From Prochilodus magdalenae (taxonomy: Eukaryota > Chordata > Actinopteri > Characiformes > Prochilodontidae): a stretch of DNA of 64,000 nucleotides. Position 1 is the first letter of the stretch; every line of letters starts with the position of its first letter. The notes beneath the pieces are model-generated. The model had not been told where the DNA came from. It worked only from the letters and a program-made list of their open reading frames with translations, and searched no databases. The stretch lies in assembly GCA_024036415.1 (NCBI GenBank), contig JAMWET010005471.1, positions 82,035 to 146,034 on the forward strand. Direction: 5' to 3'. The position numbers and the translations under genes are program-made. Below, one piece after another: positions 47,711 through 59,585 of the stretch.

Positions 47711-47940
47711 ATCAATCAATCAGTCAATCAATATTTATTTGTATAGCGCATTTTACAACCAGCGTTCTCTCAAAGCAGCTAATGTTAATGTACAGACATA
47801 GGGGTGGGGGGAGGGGGGCACCAGCTCCAAGCCCCCCTTGAGCAAGCCACAGGCAACAGTGGTGAGGAAAATCTGCCCTGAGTAAGGAAGAAACCTCGAG
47901 AGGAACCAGGCTCAAGGGCGGAACCCAAACTCCTCAGGTC
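47711..47940 (+). repeat. ATTGATTG-tailed dispersed repeat, plus-strand copy
   Basis: Starts with an ATCA run, then TTTATTTGTATAGCGCATTT, CTCAAAGCAGCTAATG, CCCTTGAGCAAGCCACAGGC and GAAACCTCGAGAGGAACCAG. This is the reverse of 19520-19724 and the parental type of 25932-26410. It sits about 125 bases downstream of the exon. Confidence 0.8.
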
Positions 47941-48001
47941 GAATCCGGATGAAGAGAAAGACAGAACTAACAGGGGGAGGAGATTAGAACATCTATTAGA
48001 T

Positions 48002-48048
48002 CCAGTCTGATTAGACCCAGTCTGATTAGACCCAGTCTGATTAGTCCA
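48002..48048. repeat. 17-bp tandem repeat, about 2.7 copies
   Basis: CAGTCTGATTAGACC-type units at 17-base spacing. Confidence 0.9.
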
Positions 48049-48692
48049 GGACAGAGTACCTGCAAGACGGAGCCGACCCATAGATAGAGTTCATGATCAG
48101 AGCCAGACGCTGGTCATTGTAGAGGTTGTGGTCATGCCGAGTGATGACCTGGAGAAACAGGGCAGGAGAGCCACGGTGGAGCTGATGCTCAGGTGCCTCT
48201 AGCTGCTCTGATGGGTCTTATTACTGCTGGTCTTCTCTCCTTAGCGGACCAACGTGTTTGTCCTGGAAGCTCATGTTTACTGTTTCTGTGCTGCTACCGA
48301 ACAAAGGTGCCTCAGCGTGATGTGACTGAGAAGGCTGAGACAGCACTGCTTAATTGCTGACTAGGCTAACTACTTAAGCTGATATAAACAAGGCCCAGTG
48401 TAATACAATTGTGCCTGGGCACCAACGACATAAACGAAAGGCAGCTGGAAGGTGGTGGCAGGAACTCCCACACTGACGACAGTCGCGAGTGACAGCAGGA
48501 GGAGGATGTCGACTGTGGGAGAGGGTGGGAGGATGATGGCAAGACATGTTTGGGCCCTACCTTGGGCACAGTAACCAGGCCAATGAATGTATATATTGCC
48601 TGACGATTGATCACGGTGACTGAGCGGGGGTGACAGGAAGTCACAGGCAGGACATTTAACAAATGGCATGCTGCTATATACAAACTTACTCT
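48049..48692. other. Unannotated non-coding stretch
   Basis: No feature recognised. Confidence 0.5.
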
Positions 48693-48700
48693 CTTTGGAC

Positions 48701-49034
48701 TAGGGTTGCCACCCATCCCATAAAATACGGAATCGTCCTTTATTTGGAAATTAAATATTGCATCCCATATTAAAACCAATATTTGATTTGATTTGTTCCG
48801 TATTTCCGTATATGTACGATATTCACGTCTGTCACACACACATGAATGACCACTATCATCCCCGCCCCCCCTTAAATCATCTTAAACTGATTTGTTCCGT
48901 ATTACCATAAATGCCCTATAAATTCCCCCCAAATACGGGATGCGATTTGTTCTGTTTTACGAACACATGTCACTCACACATGACATAGACCCCCCCTGTC
49001 CTTTATTTTTCATTTCTGGAAGGTGACAACCCTA
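48701..49034. mobile_element. hAT-type MITE with 8-bp target duplication
   Basis: CTTTGGAC occurs at 48693-48700 and again at 49035-49042. The 334-bp segment between starts TAGGGTTGCCACC and ends GGTGACAACCCTA, an inverted repeat of 13 bases with one mismatch. Internal TTTGTTCCGTATT motifs repeat. There is no coding capacity. Confidence 0.93.
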
Positions 49035-49079
49035 CTTTGGACTCAAGTGCACCTAGCACCTAGCTGCAGATTATAAGGC

Positions 49080-50310
49080 TTTAAGGCAGACTGCAGTTTC
49101 TCACTTGAAAACACAGCAAACAATGTCTATAAGTTTCAGTTAAGAGATGCTAACGCTAATACATATTGTATATAGGTTTACCAATGTGCAGTTAAGGATA
49201 CATTAGAACTACTCAACTTTCAGACATTTAAATGAGGCCTTCTCAACAGCCAGCAAAGAATGTTAGCAAGTACAAAATGCTAATGCTAGTAATTCCTTTG
49301 TAGCAGCTATTTTATTGAAAACCCAGCAGTTACAATCTGCTATTGCTAACGCAGCTAAGTCTACCCATGTGCAATTACGGATGATATAACGTTGCTTAAC
49401 TTTCAGATTACTGGATGAGGCCTAGCCTACTTTATTTAACGGCCAGCAAATAATGGTAGCCATTGCAAAATGCTAATGCTAGTAAATCCTTGTTGACAAC
49501 TAGATATGGAGATGCTCCCAAAGTTAGATGCATGGTAGACTGGGAGTCCTGCAAAGAATGACGTTATGAGTTACTATGACGCTGCTAAGCTGTAGTTATG
49601 AACTGCTAATTGTAATACATAAACTAACAGCTGCTAACTAACTTTCAGATGAGACTTCCTCTATTGAAATACCACAAGGAATGGTAGAAGTTGCACAATG
49701 CTAATGCTAGGAAATCCTTTGTGGCAAACCCAGCTTTAATGACTGTAAGCTACAGTTACAAACTGCTAATGCTAACACATCAGCTATCAGCATCTCGACC
49801 AATGTACAAATACAGGGATGAACAAGAGAAAGTCTATCAGATGAGGATTTCCCTGTTGAAATGCCAGCAAGGAATGGTAGAAGTTGCACAATGCTAATGC
49901 TAGGAAATCCTTTGTGGCAAACCCAGCTTTAATGATTGTAAGCTACAGTTACAAACTGCTAATGCTAACACATCGGCTCAACCAATGTACAAATACAGGG
50001 ATGAACAAGAGAAAGTCTATCAGATGAGGCCTTCTCTGTTGAAATGCCAGCAAGGAATGGTAGACGTTGCACAATGCTAATGCTAGGAAATCCTTTGTAG
50101 CCACTATTTTATTGAAAACCCAGAATTAGTGACCGTAAGTTACAGTTACAAACTGCTAATGCTAACACATCAGCTATCAGCAACCAACTCAACCAATGTA
50201 CAATCAGGGATAGACTAGATAAAACGTTACAGATGAGGCTTTTGACATGGAAGCACCAGCCAGGAATAGTAGCAGTTGCAAAATGCTAATGCTAGTCAAT
50301 TCTTTGTAGC
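49080..50310 (+). repeat. Tandem array of about 183-228 bp units
   Basis: The landmark AATGCTAATGCTAG recurs near 49277, 49470, 49698, 49891, 50074 and 50283 (spacings 193, 228, 193, 183, 209). Each unit also carries ACCAATGTAC, CAGATGAGG and GCCAGCAAGGAATGGTAG. The central two or three units (about 49690-50110) are the most alike, so the array was expanded most recently there. No stable ORF. Confidence 0.9.
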
Positions 50311-51881
50311 AGCTATTTACAAAGAGAGTTAGGCGTATGGCAGATTTCTACTGTAAACCAGGGAAAATGGCTGTGGGCTGCCGTTACGGCCTGGTAACAC
50401 AACTACAGCTAGCTCTGCCAAGGTACCGTGCAATTGGGGAGGTCGATTTTCAGAAGAGATAGATCAGTGTGTCTCTATTACAAAGCCCAGAAATGAAGCG
50501 AGGGTCAGACCAGTTGTAGGTACAGCACCAGCGGTCTACGAACAACGTCAGCAATGCTCACAAACCGCACATAGTAATGTCTGTGCGGCCGAAGAGGTTT
50601 ACAAATCATTAAGTGATTCTTGTTTTTACTGTGCGAATAAACTGGTCATCGCGAAGACTACACACTTTGCCACAGAAATGTTAAGCCCTAGCGAGGGAGC
50701 CCAAATAAACAAGTCGGACTATGCCGACTCCTAAAGTGACAGGCTGTGGTGACCGATTCAGAAGCTAGACTGAAGTTTGCGTAATTGTTGGGTATTTACA
50801 TGTGCCGTTGCATGACTGGCTGGGATTTATGGCTAACGGGCTCTGCAAAAGCAACAGTGGAGTAATGAAAAGGCCGAACGAAAAAAAAAGAAAAGAAAAG
50901 AAAAGGCAGAAAGAAAAGGAAAGGTCTGTTATGTCTGCGTCTCTTCGCCCTCGTCCTAAGCAAGTGTGACTCTGCAAAATATTTGCTCTGGTGGGGGTGG
51001 CGGCCACATCCTGTTTGGAGCGTTCTCACTCATGGCGGCCATGTTATTTGTTTGGAGCAGCGCATTTCTTCCTTTCTCTCCCTCAGCAAGGAGAGCTGCA
51101 GCTGGCTTTTATTAACATGAACATATTGTGGTCTCGGCAGCACTAGGTTTTGCAATGGGGGATAACATGGTCATGGTGAATTAGGCAGATCAGAGGGGGA
51201 ATGGCTTTTGGTCGAGGAAGTTGGAGACATCCACTGGCCTATTGTTTTTGCCCTCTCTGTTTAAACGCAAGCATCTTACTTTTGCACTGAGACCTTCAAG
51301 AGTTACGGCTCCCTACGAATTCCCACGTGCTGACAAGACCGGGCCAAGGACATGGCCGGCAAGAGAAGTCCGAAAAGTATCATCTTCGCTTTCTTCGTGA
51401 GTTTAATGCCTGGACTGGAGCTACAGCCATTGACTTTTGGGTCTTATGTACAATATGCTGCTTCGCAATCGATAGCACTTCATGTGTGAACCTACACAGA
51501 GGCTCTGCTGCTTGTGCATGCCTTTGCGTTTGGTATAATCAGCATATATGTATCCTCAGATTCAGCACCACCTCATCTAATATGTCAATCAGTGGTCGGG
51601 GGCCTTGTTTTCAGATCAAGACTTCCATGACGCATCACGAACACACACACACATACACACACTGATGCAAAGTGGGTAGACGGACTTCGAAGATACAGTT
51701 TCAGTGCGTGCTAATGTACTGCAGTGTCATTGCATTAGGCTAAAGGCTATTCCTAACAGCAGCTCACTCATTATCCCACATATGTGCATAAAGCATGCGT
51801 ACCTCCCATCACAGACACAACATCTGCTCGGACAACACAACTGAGCTGAAGATCAGACCACTGGTTTAGATGTTAGACGAG
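50311..51881. other. Unannotated non-coding stretch
   Basis: An AAAAG purine patch lies at 50880-50925 and a CA run at 51640-51662. No exon with paired splice sites was found. Confidence 0.5.
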
Positions 51882-51913
51882 GTAGTGGTGTTATCCGCTG
51901 AGCTACATCAACC
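51882..51913 (-). repeat. SINE head fragment
   Basis: Minus strand GATGTAGCTCAGCGGATAAC is the box A head of the SINE family seen at 35919 and 40712. Confidence 0.6.
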
Positions 51914-52074
51914 TCCTCTCAGGGTTGGCCTTTTACGTTTGCTGTCTTAGCTCATATGGCCAAGTTTAACTGTCATGTTCTCTTCTTTGGAGCCACCCAC
52001 TGCGGCAGTGACCTGTGTTTTTGGCTTGTGACTGGGTTTAGGTTTCTAGGAGATTTTAAGATTTGTTTTGCTCC

Positions 52075-53095
52075 TGATCTGTGTCATCTCCTCATCCCAT
52101 CTCTGCATCTCATCTTATCTCCTCATCTCATCTCATCTCATTTCCTCACTTCATCTCATCTTTTCATCACTGCATCTCATCATCCCATCTCTGCATCTCA
52201 TCTTTTCTCATCTCATCTCATTTCCGCATCTCATCTCACCCCTGCATCTCATCTCATCTCTGCATCTCATCTCCTCATCTCTGGATCTCATCTCCTCCTC
52301 TCCTCTCATCTCTGCATCTCATCTTTTCTCATCTCATCTCATTTCCGCATCTCATCTCATCTCTGCATCTCATCTCATCTCTGCATCTCATCATCTCCTC
52401 TCATCTCTGCATCTCATCTCCTCATCTCTGCATCTCATCTCCTCGTCTCATCTCATCACGTCTCTCCATCTCATCATCTCCTCTCATCTCCTCTCATTTC
52501 ATCTCATCTCCTCTCATCATCTGATCTCATCTCTGCATCTCATCTCATCTCTCCTTTTCATCTCCTCTCCTCTCCTCTCCTCTCCTCTAATCTCCTCTCC
52601 TCTCCTCTCCTCTCATCTCCTCTCCTCTCCTCTCATCTCTCCATCTCCTCATCTCCTCTCCTGCCCTGTTCTGTCCTCTCATCTCCTCTCATCTCATCCC
52701 ATCTCTACATCTCATCATCTCCTCTCCTCTCATCTCCTCTCCTCTCATCATCTGATCTCATCTCTGCATCTCATCATCTCCTCTCCTCTCATCTCCTCTC
52801 ATCTCATCATCTGATCTCATCTCTGCATCTCATCATGTCCTCTCCTCTCATCTCCTCGTCTCATCTCATCTCTGCATCTCATCATCTCCTCTTCTCTCAT
52901 CTCTGCATCTCATCTCATCTTATCTCTGCATCTCATCTCCTCGTCTCATCTCCTCATCTGATCTGATCTGATCTCTGCATCTCATCTCATCTCACCATCT
53001 CATCATCTCCTCTCCTCTCCTCTCCTCTCCTCTCCTCTCCTCTCCTCTCCTCTCCTCTCCTCTCATCTCATCTCATCTCATCTCATCTCATCTCT
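52075..53095 (+). repeat. CATCT/CTCCT pyrimidine-rich array
   Basis: A kilobase built from TCTCA and TCCTC pentamers with a recurrent ATCTCTGCATCTCATC module. Plus-strand ORFs up to 336 aa of His/Leu/Ser repeats are artefacts of the pentamer. Confidence 0.95.
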
Positions 53096-53191
53096 TCTAC
53101 AGAGGAGGAGCTAAAGCATAGTCCCACAGCTATTATGAAACCTGTTCAAAGTCTATTAAGGTCTTCCCTGTAATGACTCAATGCAGCATTA

Positions 53192-53382
53192 ACATTCCAT
53201 TCATACCATGTAGCAGACGCTGTTATCCATAGGGACTTGCAGTTTACATGTACACAGGCCAAAGGCCTCTTACTGGTGTAGTATAGGGTGGTTGTCCAGG
53301 TGGGGCATCGAGCCCCAGTCTACAGCATGGAGGCCTCTGGTAAGGACAGCAGAGTAGTCCACTACACTATACCAACCACATG
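53192..53382 (-). mobile_element. Diverged tRNA-derived SINE
   Basis: Layout follows 35919-36133: tail remnant GCAGACGCTGTTATCC, middle CTCTTACTGGTGTAGTA, box-B-like GGGGCTCGATGCCC on the minus strand and head TATAGTGTAGTGGACTAC. Both boxes are mutated. Confidence 0.6.
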
Positions 53383-54402
53383 CAGCAGTGGTTGCACGCA
53401 AGCACCCGTCCAGGCATCCTCCCCCACCTGCTACATCATTTAAGTTGAAAAATGAGAAAGTATCTGTAGAAGAGTCTCTAGTCAGCAAATCTGTGGTAGA
53501 ATTTGAGCCTTATGTGCGTGAGTTTATCCATGGGTTCACAGTGACCAGCCCGAGACTGACTCTCCTGATTACCCTTACTCTGGCATTTACACAAGGAGCC
53601 TCATCCCACTGGTGGGCCTCTGGTGAAGACACTTAAAGTGACAGTTTGATGTCGGATGCTTCTAGAGTTACAAGCCTGTTGTAGCTAACAAGTAATTAGC
53701 ATTGTGCAAACTGCATGCCTAAGTCATCACGTATTTGCCCCAAACTGTCTCAAATAGACATGCTTTGTGGTCGCTGGCGCTGTAGAACATACTTTTATCT
53801 ATAAAAATGGACAAAAATGCTTACAACCGCATACAACCAGTGATTTTTGGTCTTATGTGCGAGAAACTGCTTCACAATCCGTAACCCTTTTGTGAAAGCC
53901 TGTCAGGCCTAGAACGAGGCTGTTCCCCTCTTGCATGCTATGGTGTTTCATGTTCTCATTTCTGACAGTAATATTTTATAAAGCTCCTGATTCAACATAA
54001 CCACAGCTGATAGGTCACTTAGTGAATTCTCCTGGATGACATCTGACGACTAGTGGCAGAGCAGGCCTTCTAGGAAAGACTCTAATGGCACTAATGGCTG
54101 CTTCATTCGTTCAGCAGATGTAGCTTACAAGTAGTAGAAGCTTATACTGGTTCAAGTCCGAGTGTTTTCTCTGACATGTTCGTCTGGTTTTTGGGAGAGA
54201 TGATCAGAACACTGAGGATTGGGCAGTTTATTGGTTTAGCTGGCGTCTATTGGTTTTGGCCTATCTTGCTAATCGAAATGGAGACCAGCAGCATTATGCC
54301 TACTAATTAGACACACTGTTGTCTCTGAAAATGGCCAGATGTGCAGACTCTAAAACTAAGAAGTGTTTTAGACTATTTGAGATTGCTTACCAATATAATA
54401 CA
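53383..54402. other. Unannotated non-coding stretch
   Basis: No gene or repeat boundary recognised. Confidence 0.5.
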
Positions 54403-54919
54403 CAGCTCTGGAAAAATTTAAGAGACCACTGTAACTGATCAGTGTCTCTATTTGTACAGGTTCTGGGTTTGTGTTGGACCAGAATTCCTCAGTTCTGTTT
54501 GATTCTCTACACTACTGGAACCATGTCTCCCAAACTCCAGATCAGATATTGTATTAGATCTGTGTATTTAGAAAATCACTAATGACCTCCAGAAGCCTGT
54601 GTTTAGAACCATGCTCGCTGTGTGTTTCACCCCAGCCACCGCTCGCCAGTCTCTCTGTAGGTCACCTGAGGTCATCTTACGGTGGTTAAGGGACATTGGA
54701 ATGAGGTGGCGCTCATCACGGTCAGTAGAGAGTGGGTTTGGCCCTCTGCCAGTCTGTAGCTGTGTTGTCCTGTGTGTTTGCTGCTTATAAACCAGACGCT
54801 CACTGTATCTGTCAGTAAATCTAGAACCCAACCTTCAGTTCCTCACTAAGAAACTGCTGTACATGTGGAGATGCTGGTTTAAGTAGAAACTGGAGTGGGC
54901 TCTTATATTTCCAGAGCTG
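54403..54919 (-). mobile_element. Tc1-like non-autonomous element, family B copy 2
   Basis: Ends CAGCTCTGGAAAAATTTAAG and TCTTATATTTCCAGAGCTG, with TA at the right flank and CA (decayed) at the left. The minus strand encodes the same DNA-binding remnant as 42532-43060 (RDERHLIPMSLNHRKMTSGD) and has the same fusion to a TGFWRSLVIF tail. It is in opposite orientation to copy 1. Confidence 0.9.
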
Positions 54920-54921
54920 TA

Positions 54922-57872
54922 CATGAGTTGTTAAACTGGTATATGCATTTGAGCTTTATTTACTTGTTAGCTGCATGTCTACAAGTCTTAGCCCCAATTG
55001 TACCAAGTATATTCATACATGCTCACATAGTAACGACCCCAAACGGTACCTCTGTTTGACTGAAACCACATTATACACAGCAGTCCTATGATATCTGACT
55101 GTTCTGTTTGCCACGACTGAGCATAGTAGATCCGGGTAGTTATGCAAGCCTTGCTACAAGAGTCCACAAAACGTAGCATCATCACTGTTTTGTCTCTCGT
55201 CTCTAGAGCTCTCCTTGACACTCTCCTCGACTTTACAGTGGGCCACTCATGAGTAACGGATGTGACAAATGAGCACATGTCTTTAAAATTGATCTAGGTT
55301 TCTCGGAAATCTTTAAAAGCTTTTTAGTAAGAACAAAAAGCACCAGAATGACTTAAACGGTTTAGCTAAATGGCCAAGAGCCACATTAGCACAGCATCCA
55401 AAAAACGTAAAACCATTGTTTTACGTCGACACATGCACCTGTGCTCAGCCAGTCCAAGCACTGTTCCAAGCCTCACAGCCAGCGTTTTCCCATTGTTACC
55501 TTAAAGTAACGTCATATTGAGTCAGCAGAAAGCTACAGTAGATCACATGTACCTCGAGAGTTACATATATAATGGCAGCCAGTCTATTGGATACTTAGAC
55601 ATTCTACTCTGTTGTCTCAGCTAGCGTTACTAGCCTCCTAGCCTTTTATTAGCACATGTCTCTCAACTGGAAAGTCTTTGAATAGTCCATAAGCTAATAC
55701 AAAGTATGCTAAGTGATGCTGAATGCTTTACTTCAATAGCTTGAAGCCTGGTGTCATCGCCCCTCCGTCCCGGAGTTCTGCGGAGGCGCTTTGCTAAGTC
55801 ATGCTACACAACGCTGTTGTGTCCGGTGCGCGGTAACCTCAAGAACAATGCGGCTCATCTCATTCCTCAAACATAAGCCCTAAGATGGAACATGCCTGTG
55901 AATTTAAGGCCTAATCCAAGGAAAGAATGCACAAATGCCAAGATTCTTTTTAGGAAATAAAAAAGAAGTGTTTAATCGTTTGGAAGTTTTCCCGTCATGC
56001 AGATCTGCCCCATTAATCTTCAGCATCTCTTTTCCCCATTGATTATCATGGTCAGATACTTCTAGTCGAGCCCTTTTATGGGGGGATGGACTTGACGGGT
56101 AATAATTTAGCTTATGGAAGTCCTAAAAAGATCTCTGGTAACAAGACCACAGAATGTACTTTCGAACAGTTTGACCCTTTAGAGTGTCACATCTAACCAT
56201 CCCTCCCTCCTCGCTCGCTAAAATAAGGTTAAGAATGAAATCCAGAGGAGGTGGGGGTGGGGGGGGGTATGGGAAGACAAACAGATGGTTAAGAACACGC
56301 CGTGCTGGCTTTGGAGTGTTTGTAACGGCCGTGTGGTTCTTGGTTCAGTTTTGGTTTGGTTCTCTTCTGAGCTTTTAATTTTTATCACCTTTCCCTCCCT
56401 TTTCCTTCCGTCTTTTACAGTCACAGCACTGGTCATGGTGTGCTTCTAGTGTAGCAGAACAAAACAAACAGACTATGGACCGCTTGCCGGACCTCAGGCC
56501 AGCAGACGAGTGGACATGCCGGTGCTTTGGAAGATTTCTAACAGCCAGTTTCTGAATTACAGACGGCATGTTTTGCTTGGTAGTAGCATGCTGGGAGATA
56601 TTTATGCTATGGGCCTCGTGAAATAATAAACAGTAACTGTGACTGCACCACACTGACCTCTAAAACGTACATGCACCCTGGTAGGGGTTTAAGTCCCAGG
56701 TCTCACAGTGGGCCAGTTCTTCATGTCCATAATGTTCAAGCCCATATCTGATGTTGTGTTTCTTGTGCTCGGGAAGAGCAGCATATCCAGGCGGTGCTGA
56801 GCCACCGCACTGATAGACCTAGGTTGTATTATTGTTCTGCATTATGGCTCTGTGTAGAAAATAGTTTTACATTGCTCTGTGAGCATCAGTCCAGGTGCAC
56901 TGAGGCCTACGGTTCTAAAGACCTGTAGACCTTAAGTGTATATGTATAAGGGTGTCGCTGTATCTGTACAAAAGCTTTTAGACAAGACTGGGATTTTTGC
57001 CAGGGTTCTGTAAAGCTTGTCCAACCTCACAACAGTTGGTACCAGAGAACACATTTGTGGGCGGAGCATGGACTGGTAGATTTTTTTTTAGAGTTGTTAC
57101 TCACACACACGTGACGGAAGGAAACGCAGTGGTAGAATACTACCAGCCTGCTTTATTGGATGCTCTCTAAAGCAATTCCATGATTCCAAAATTCCATTCC
57201 CGTACCAGTGCTGGTAAAGTCACAGGTTTGGTCAAACATGAAAACGGGAGGATAATGACTGGTGAAAGAAAAACACCCTCAACATTCGTTATTTTGCTTT
57301 CCAATGTTATCCTCTTGGGTTATGCTATTTTCATATGGTCTCAGCTAAGCTCTAGCGGGGGCCTTTTGTTGTGGGAAAGTGCGATGGTTTCTTCGTCTGC
57401 AGTTTATATGGAAATGACCATTTGTCTCCCACCGTAAGCTGGTACAATCACCCCCAACAACCCCCTCCTTCACACCTTGATCTTCCTTATCTTCCTTATC
57501 TATCTCCTTTTCTTCCCCCCTGATCTTCTTATAAACCATGTCAGACTGAATAAGACTGAGCCAGACTGGACCAGACTGGACAGGACTGACAACCTAAGCC
57601 TGGTGCCCGTGCATGATTCTTCATGCACGTGAATAAGACTGCTGACCGATTGAGCTGTATCCATGCATCTCTGTATATGTGAATAAACTCAACACAGCGC
57701 TGAACCTCATCTCCAGTCTCCTGACTCCTGATTCTTCTTGAAGACCCGAATTTCTAACACTGGAAAGAAGAACCTGAACACTCAACCTTTAGTGTTCATC
57801 TTCTGCTACCTCTTGAGAGTCCACCAGAACTTTTGGACATTTGTAAGGTTGTGTGTAGGTTTGTGGTTTCTC
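54922..57872. other. Long unannotated non-coding stretch
   Basis: A G run occurs at about 56246-56268 and a C/T-rich patch at 57440-57530. No gene, RNA or transposon terminus recognised. Confidence 0.45.
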
Positions 57873-58089
57873 AACCAAATGGGCCTTAGACCATCAGTAT
57901 TAGACCACCCAATACTGAAGGAGGGCAATTGGTCTGTAGTGGTGATGGCACTTCAGTGATAAGACACAGACACACACACACACACAATATATATATATTT
58001 ATATTTATATATAATATATATTCTAATACTGATGGTCTAAGGCCCATTGGTGGTCTAAGGCCCATTGGTGGTCTAAGGCCCATTTGGTT
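57873..58089. repeat. Inverted-repeat element with a triplicated right arm
   Basis: Left arm AACCAAATGGGCCTTAGACC plus ATCAGTATTAGA is complementary to the right-arm sequence TCTAATACTGATGGTCTAAG. On the right the TGGTCTAAGGCCCATTGG motif is repeated three times at about 19-base spacing before CATTTGGTT closes the element. The loop holds a CA run and an AT run (about 57965-58020). Confidence 0.8.
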
Positions 58090-58692
58090 GGTCCTTCCCG
58101 ATTGGTCAATGAGATTAAAATTAACATGTTTTCTTACAGACTTATACATTCAGTAATTCAGCTAAACTGACTAACGCTAAGTAAAGATTTGAAAAGATTC
58201 ACATTTTGAACTTTGGTATCATTTGCCACTTTTTTAGAAATTACAATAAAGGACAAGGGTGGGGGGTGGGGGGACAACCCTAATATTATTGCTTCTGTCT
58301 TCAGTATCTACCGTATCTGAACATGTCTATCCTGTAAAATATCCCAGTTAAAGTTCAGTGGACGTACAATAATCAGAAACAGAAAGATATATTAGCATAT
58401 TAGTTCAGGCTTAACAAACCCAACATTTTAGGTCAACCTAGTTGCTTAACTTTTCTTTTAAGCTGCATTTTTTTGTTTATTGATTGATTGATTGATTGAT
58501 AACACAGTGTGGAGGTGGGCAATATGAAGATTTTGTATCATTGTCATTTCTGTCATAATATGCTTTTCTGAGCATAGTGTGGACATTACCAATACTTGGA
58601 ACACTAACTGCATGTCTCTTTACAAAGTGAATAACATTAGCTCTGTTTAATTGGATTTAGTGCAGTGCAGTGTGTGGAATATCTAATAAAAG

Positions 58693-58693
<1 letters not shown>
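58090..58693. other. Unannotated non-coding stretch with ATTG run
   Basis: A GGGTGGGGGGTGGGGGGAC patch lies near 58258-58275 and a (TTGA)n run at 58478-58501. No gene. Confidence 0.5.
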
Positions 58694-58745
<52 letters not shown>

Positions 58746-58772
58746 ACTAATCATAATAATAATAATAATAAT
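58694..58772. repeat. ATT microsatellite followed by its complement
   Basis: About 16 ATT units are followed, after a short spacer, by about 7 AAT units, so the two runs can pair as a hairpin. Confidence 0.95.
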
Positions 58773-58777
58773 ACAGT

Positions 58778-59273
58778 TGTCAGAAACAACAAATGTAATT
58801 TGACGCACACCGAGCTAAAAGTCAAAGGGTTTTTATTCAGTAACTGTACAGTCAGATTCAGCAGCCACAACAACACACACATTACCATAGGACGAGGCTG
58901 AGGCATAAACAGAGAGACAGACAGGAGTCGAGAACCGGAGAGTCGGAACGAACCAGAAAACAAAACTAGAGGAGAATCGAAAAGAGGAAACCAATAAACA
59001 AGAAGGAGGTCAAAACCCGAGTGAGCAAACAGACCAGCGAACAAATCCAAGAGGAGAATCTTAAAAAGAGAGAGTCAAATAAAGAGGAGTCAGAACCGAG
59101 ACACAGGCAGAGGAGAAGCGCTCGGTACGCAACCTGAGTTTAACAGTACTGCACAGGGTGTGTGATTTAGCATTCAGGAGAGCTGGACCTAGGAAGTGGG
59201 GTGTGATTGGAGGATTCTGGGTGTGACGTCATCAGGGAGAAGGGAGGCGGCAGGGTAACCCGGAAGCATGACA
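58778..59273 (-). mobile_element. Solo LTR with 5-bp target duplication
   Basis: A 496-bp segment starting TGTCAGAAAC and ending CATGACA, flanked by ACAGT at 58773-58777 and 59274-59278. The TG...CA ends and 5-bp duplication fit an LTR retroelement. A minus-strand AATAAA (TTTATT at about 58833) gives the orientation. No internal genes are attached, so it is a solo LTR. The clade cannot be assigned from this sequence. Confidence 0.82.
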
Positions 59274-59296
59274 ACAGTATTTAATAAACATGGCAC

Positions 59297-59585
59297 TACA
59301 GCTTTTAACTGTGTCTTCGCTGGAATAGTCTATGTGCCCCCCGATGCTAATGCTAACGCAGCTATGGAAGTGCTTTGTGCGGCTATCAGCAAACTACAAA
59401 CTGACCAGCCGAACGGGGCCTTTATAGTAGCAGGGGACTTTAATCACAGCCATTTGAGATCTGGACTTCCAAAGTTTTTTCAGAATGTCTCCTGCACCAC
59501 AAGGGGACACAGAACGCTGGATAAGGTTTACACCAACGTGGCTAATGCATGCAAAGCCACACCCCTCCCCCATCTCGGACAGTCG
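59297..59585 (+). pseudogene. LINE endonuclease (APE) fragment
   Basis: The open frame contains VYVPPDANANAAMEVLCAAI, then IVAGDFNHSHLRSGLPKF (GDFN at 59433-59444), a RGHRTLDKVYTNV block and PLPHLGQS. This is the apurinic-endonuclease-like domain of non-LTR retrotransposons, in which GDFN is a catalytic motif. The final catalytic SDH motif should follow LGQS, but the frame diverges there, so the fragment is dead and 3'-truncated. The 5' side abuts the LTR insertion. Clade probably L2/CR1-like, uncertain. Confidence 0.8.

Noticed and set aside
51956..52966. 336-aa His/Leu/Ser ORF
   Set aside because: Arises from CATCT/CTCCT pentamers, with comparable ORFs in overlapping frames.
56246..56268. 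G-run as a telomere or G4 regulatory element
   Set aside because: Short isolated G run with no TTAGGG repeats and no gene context.
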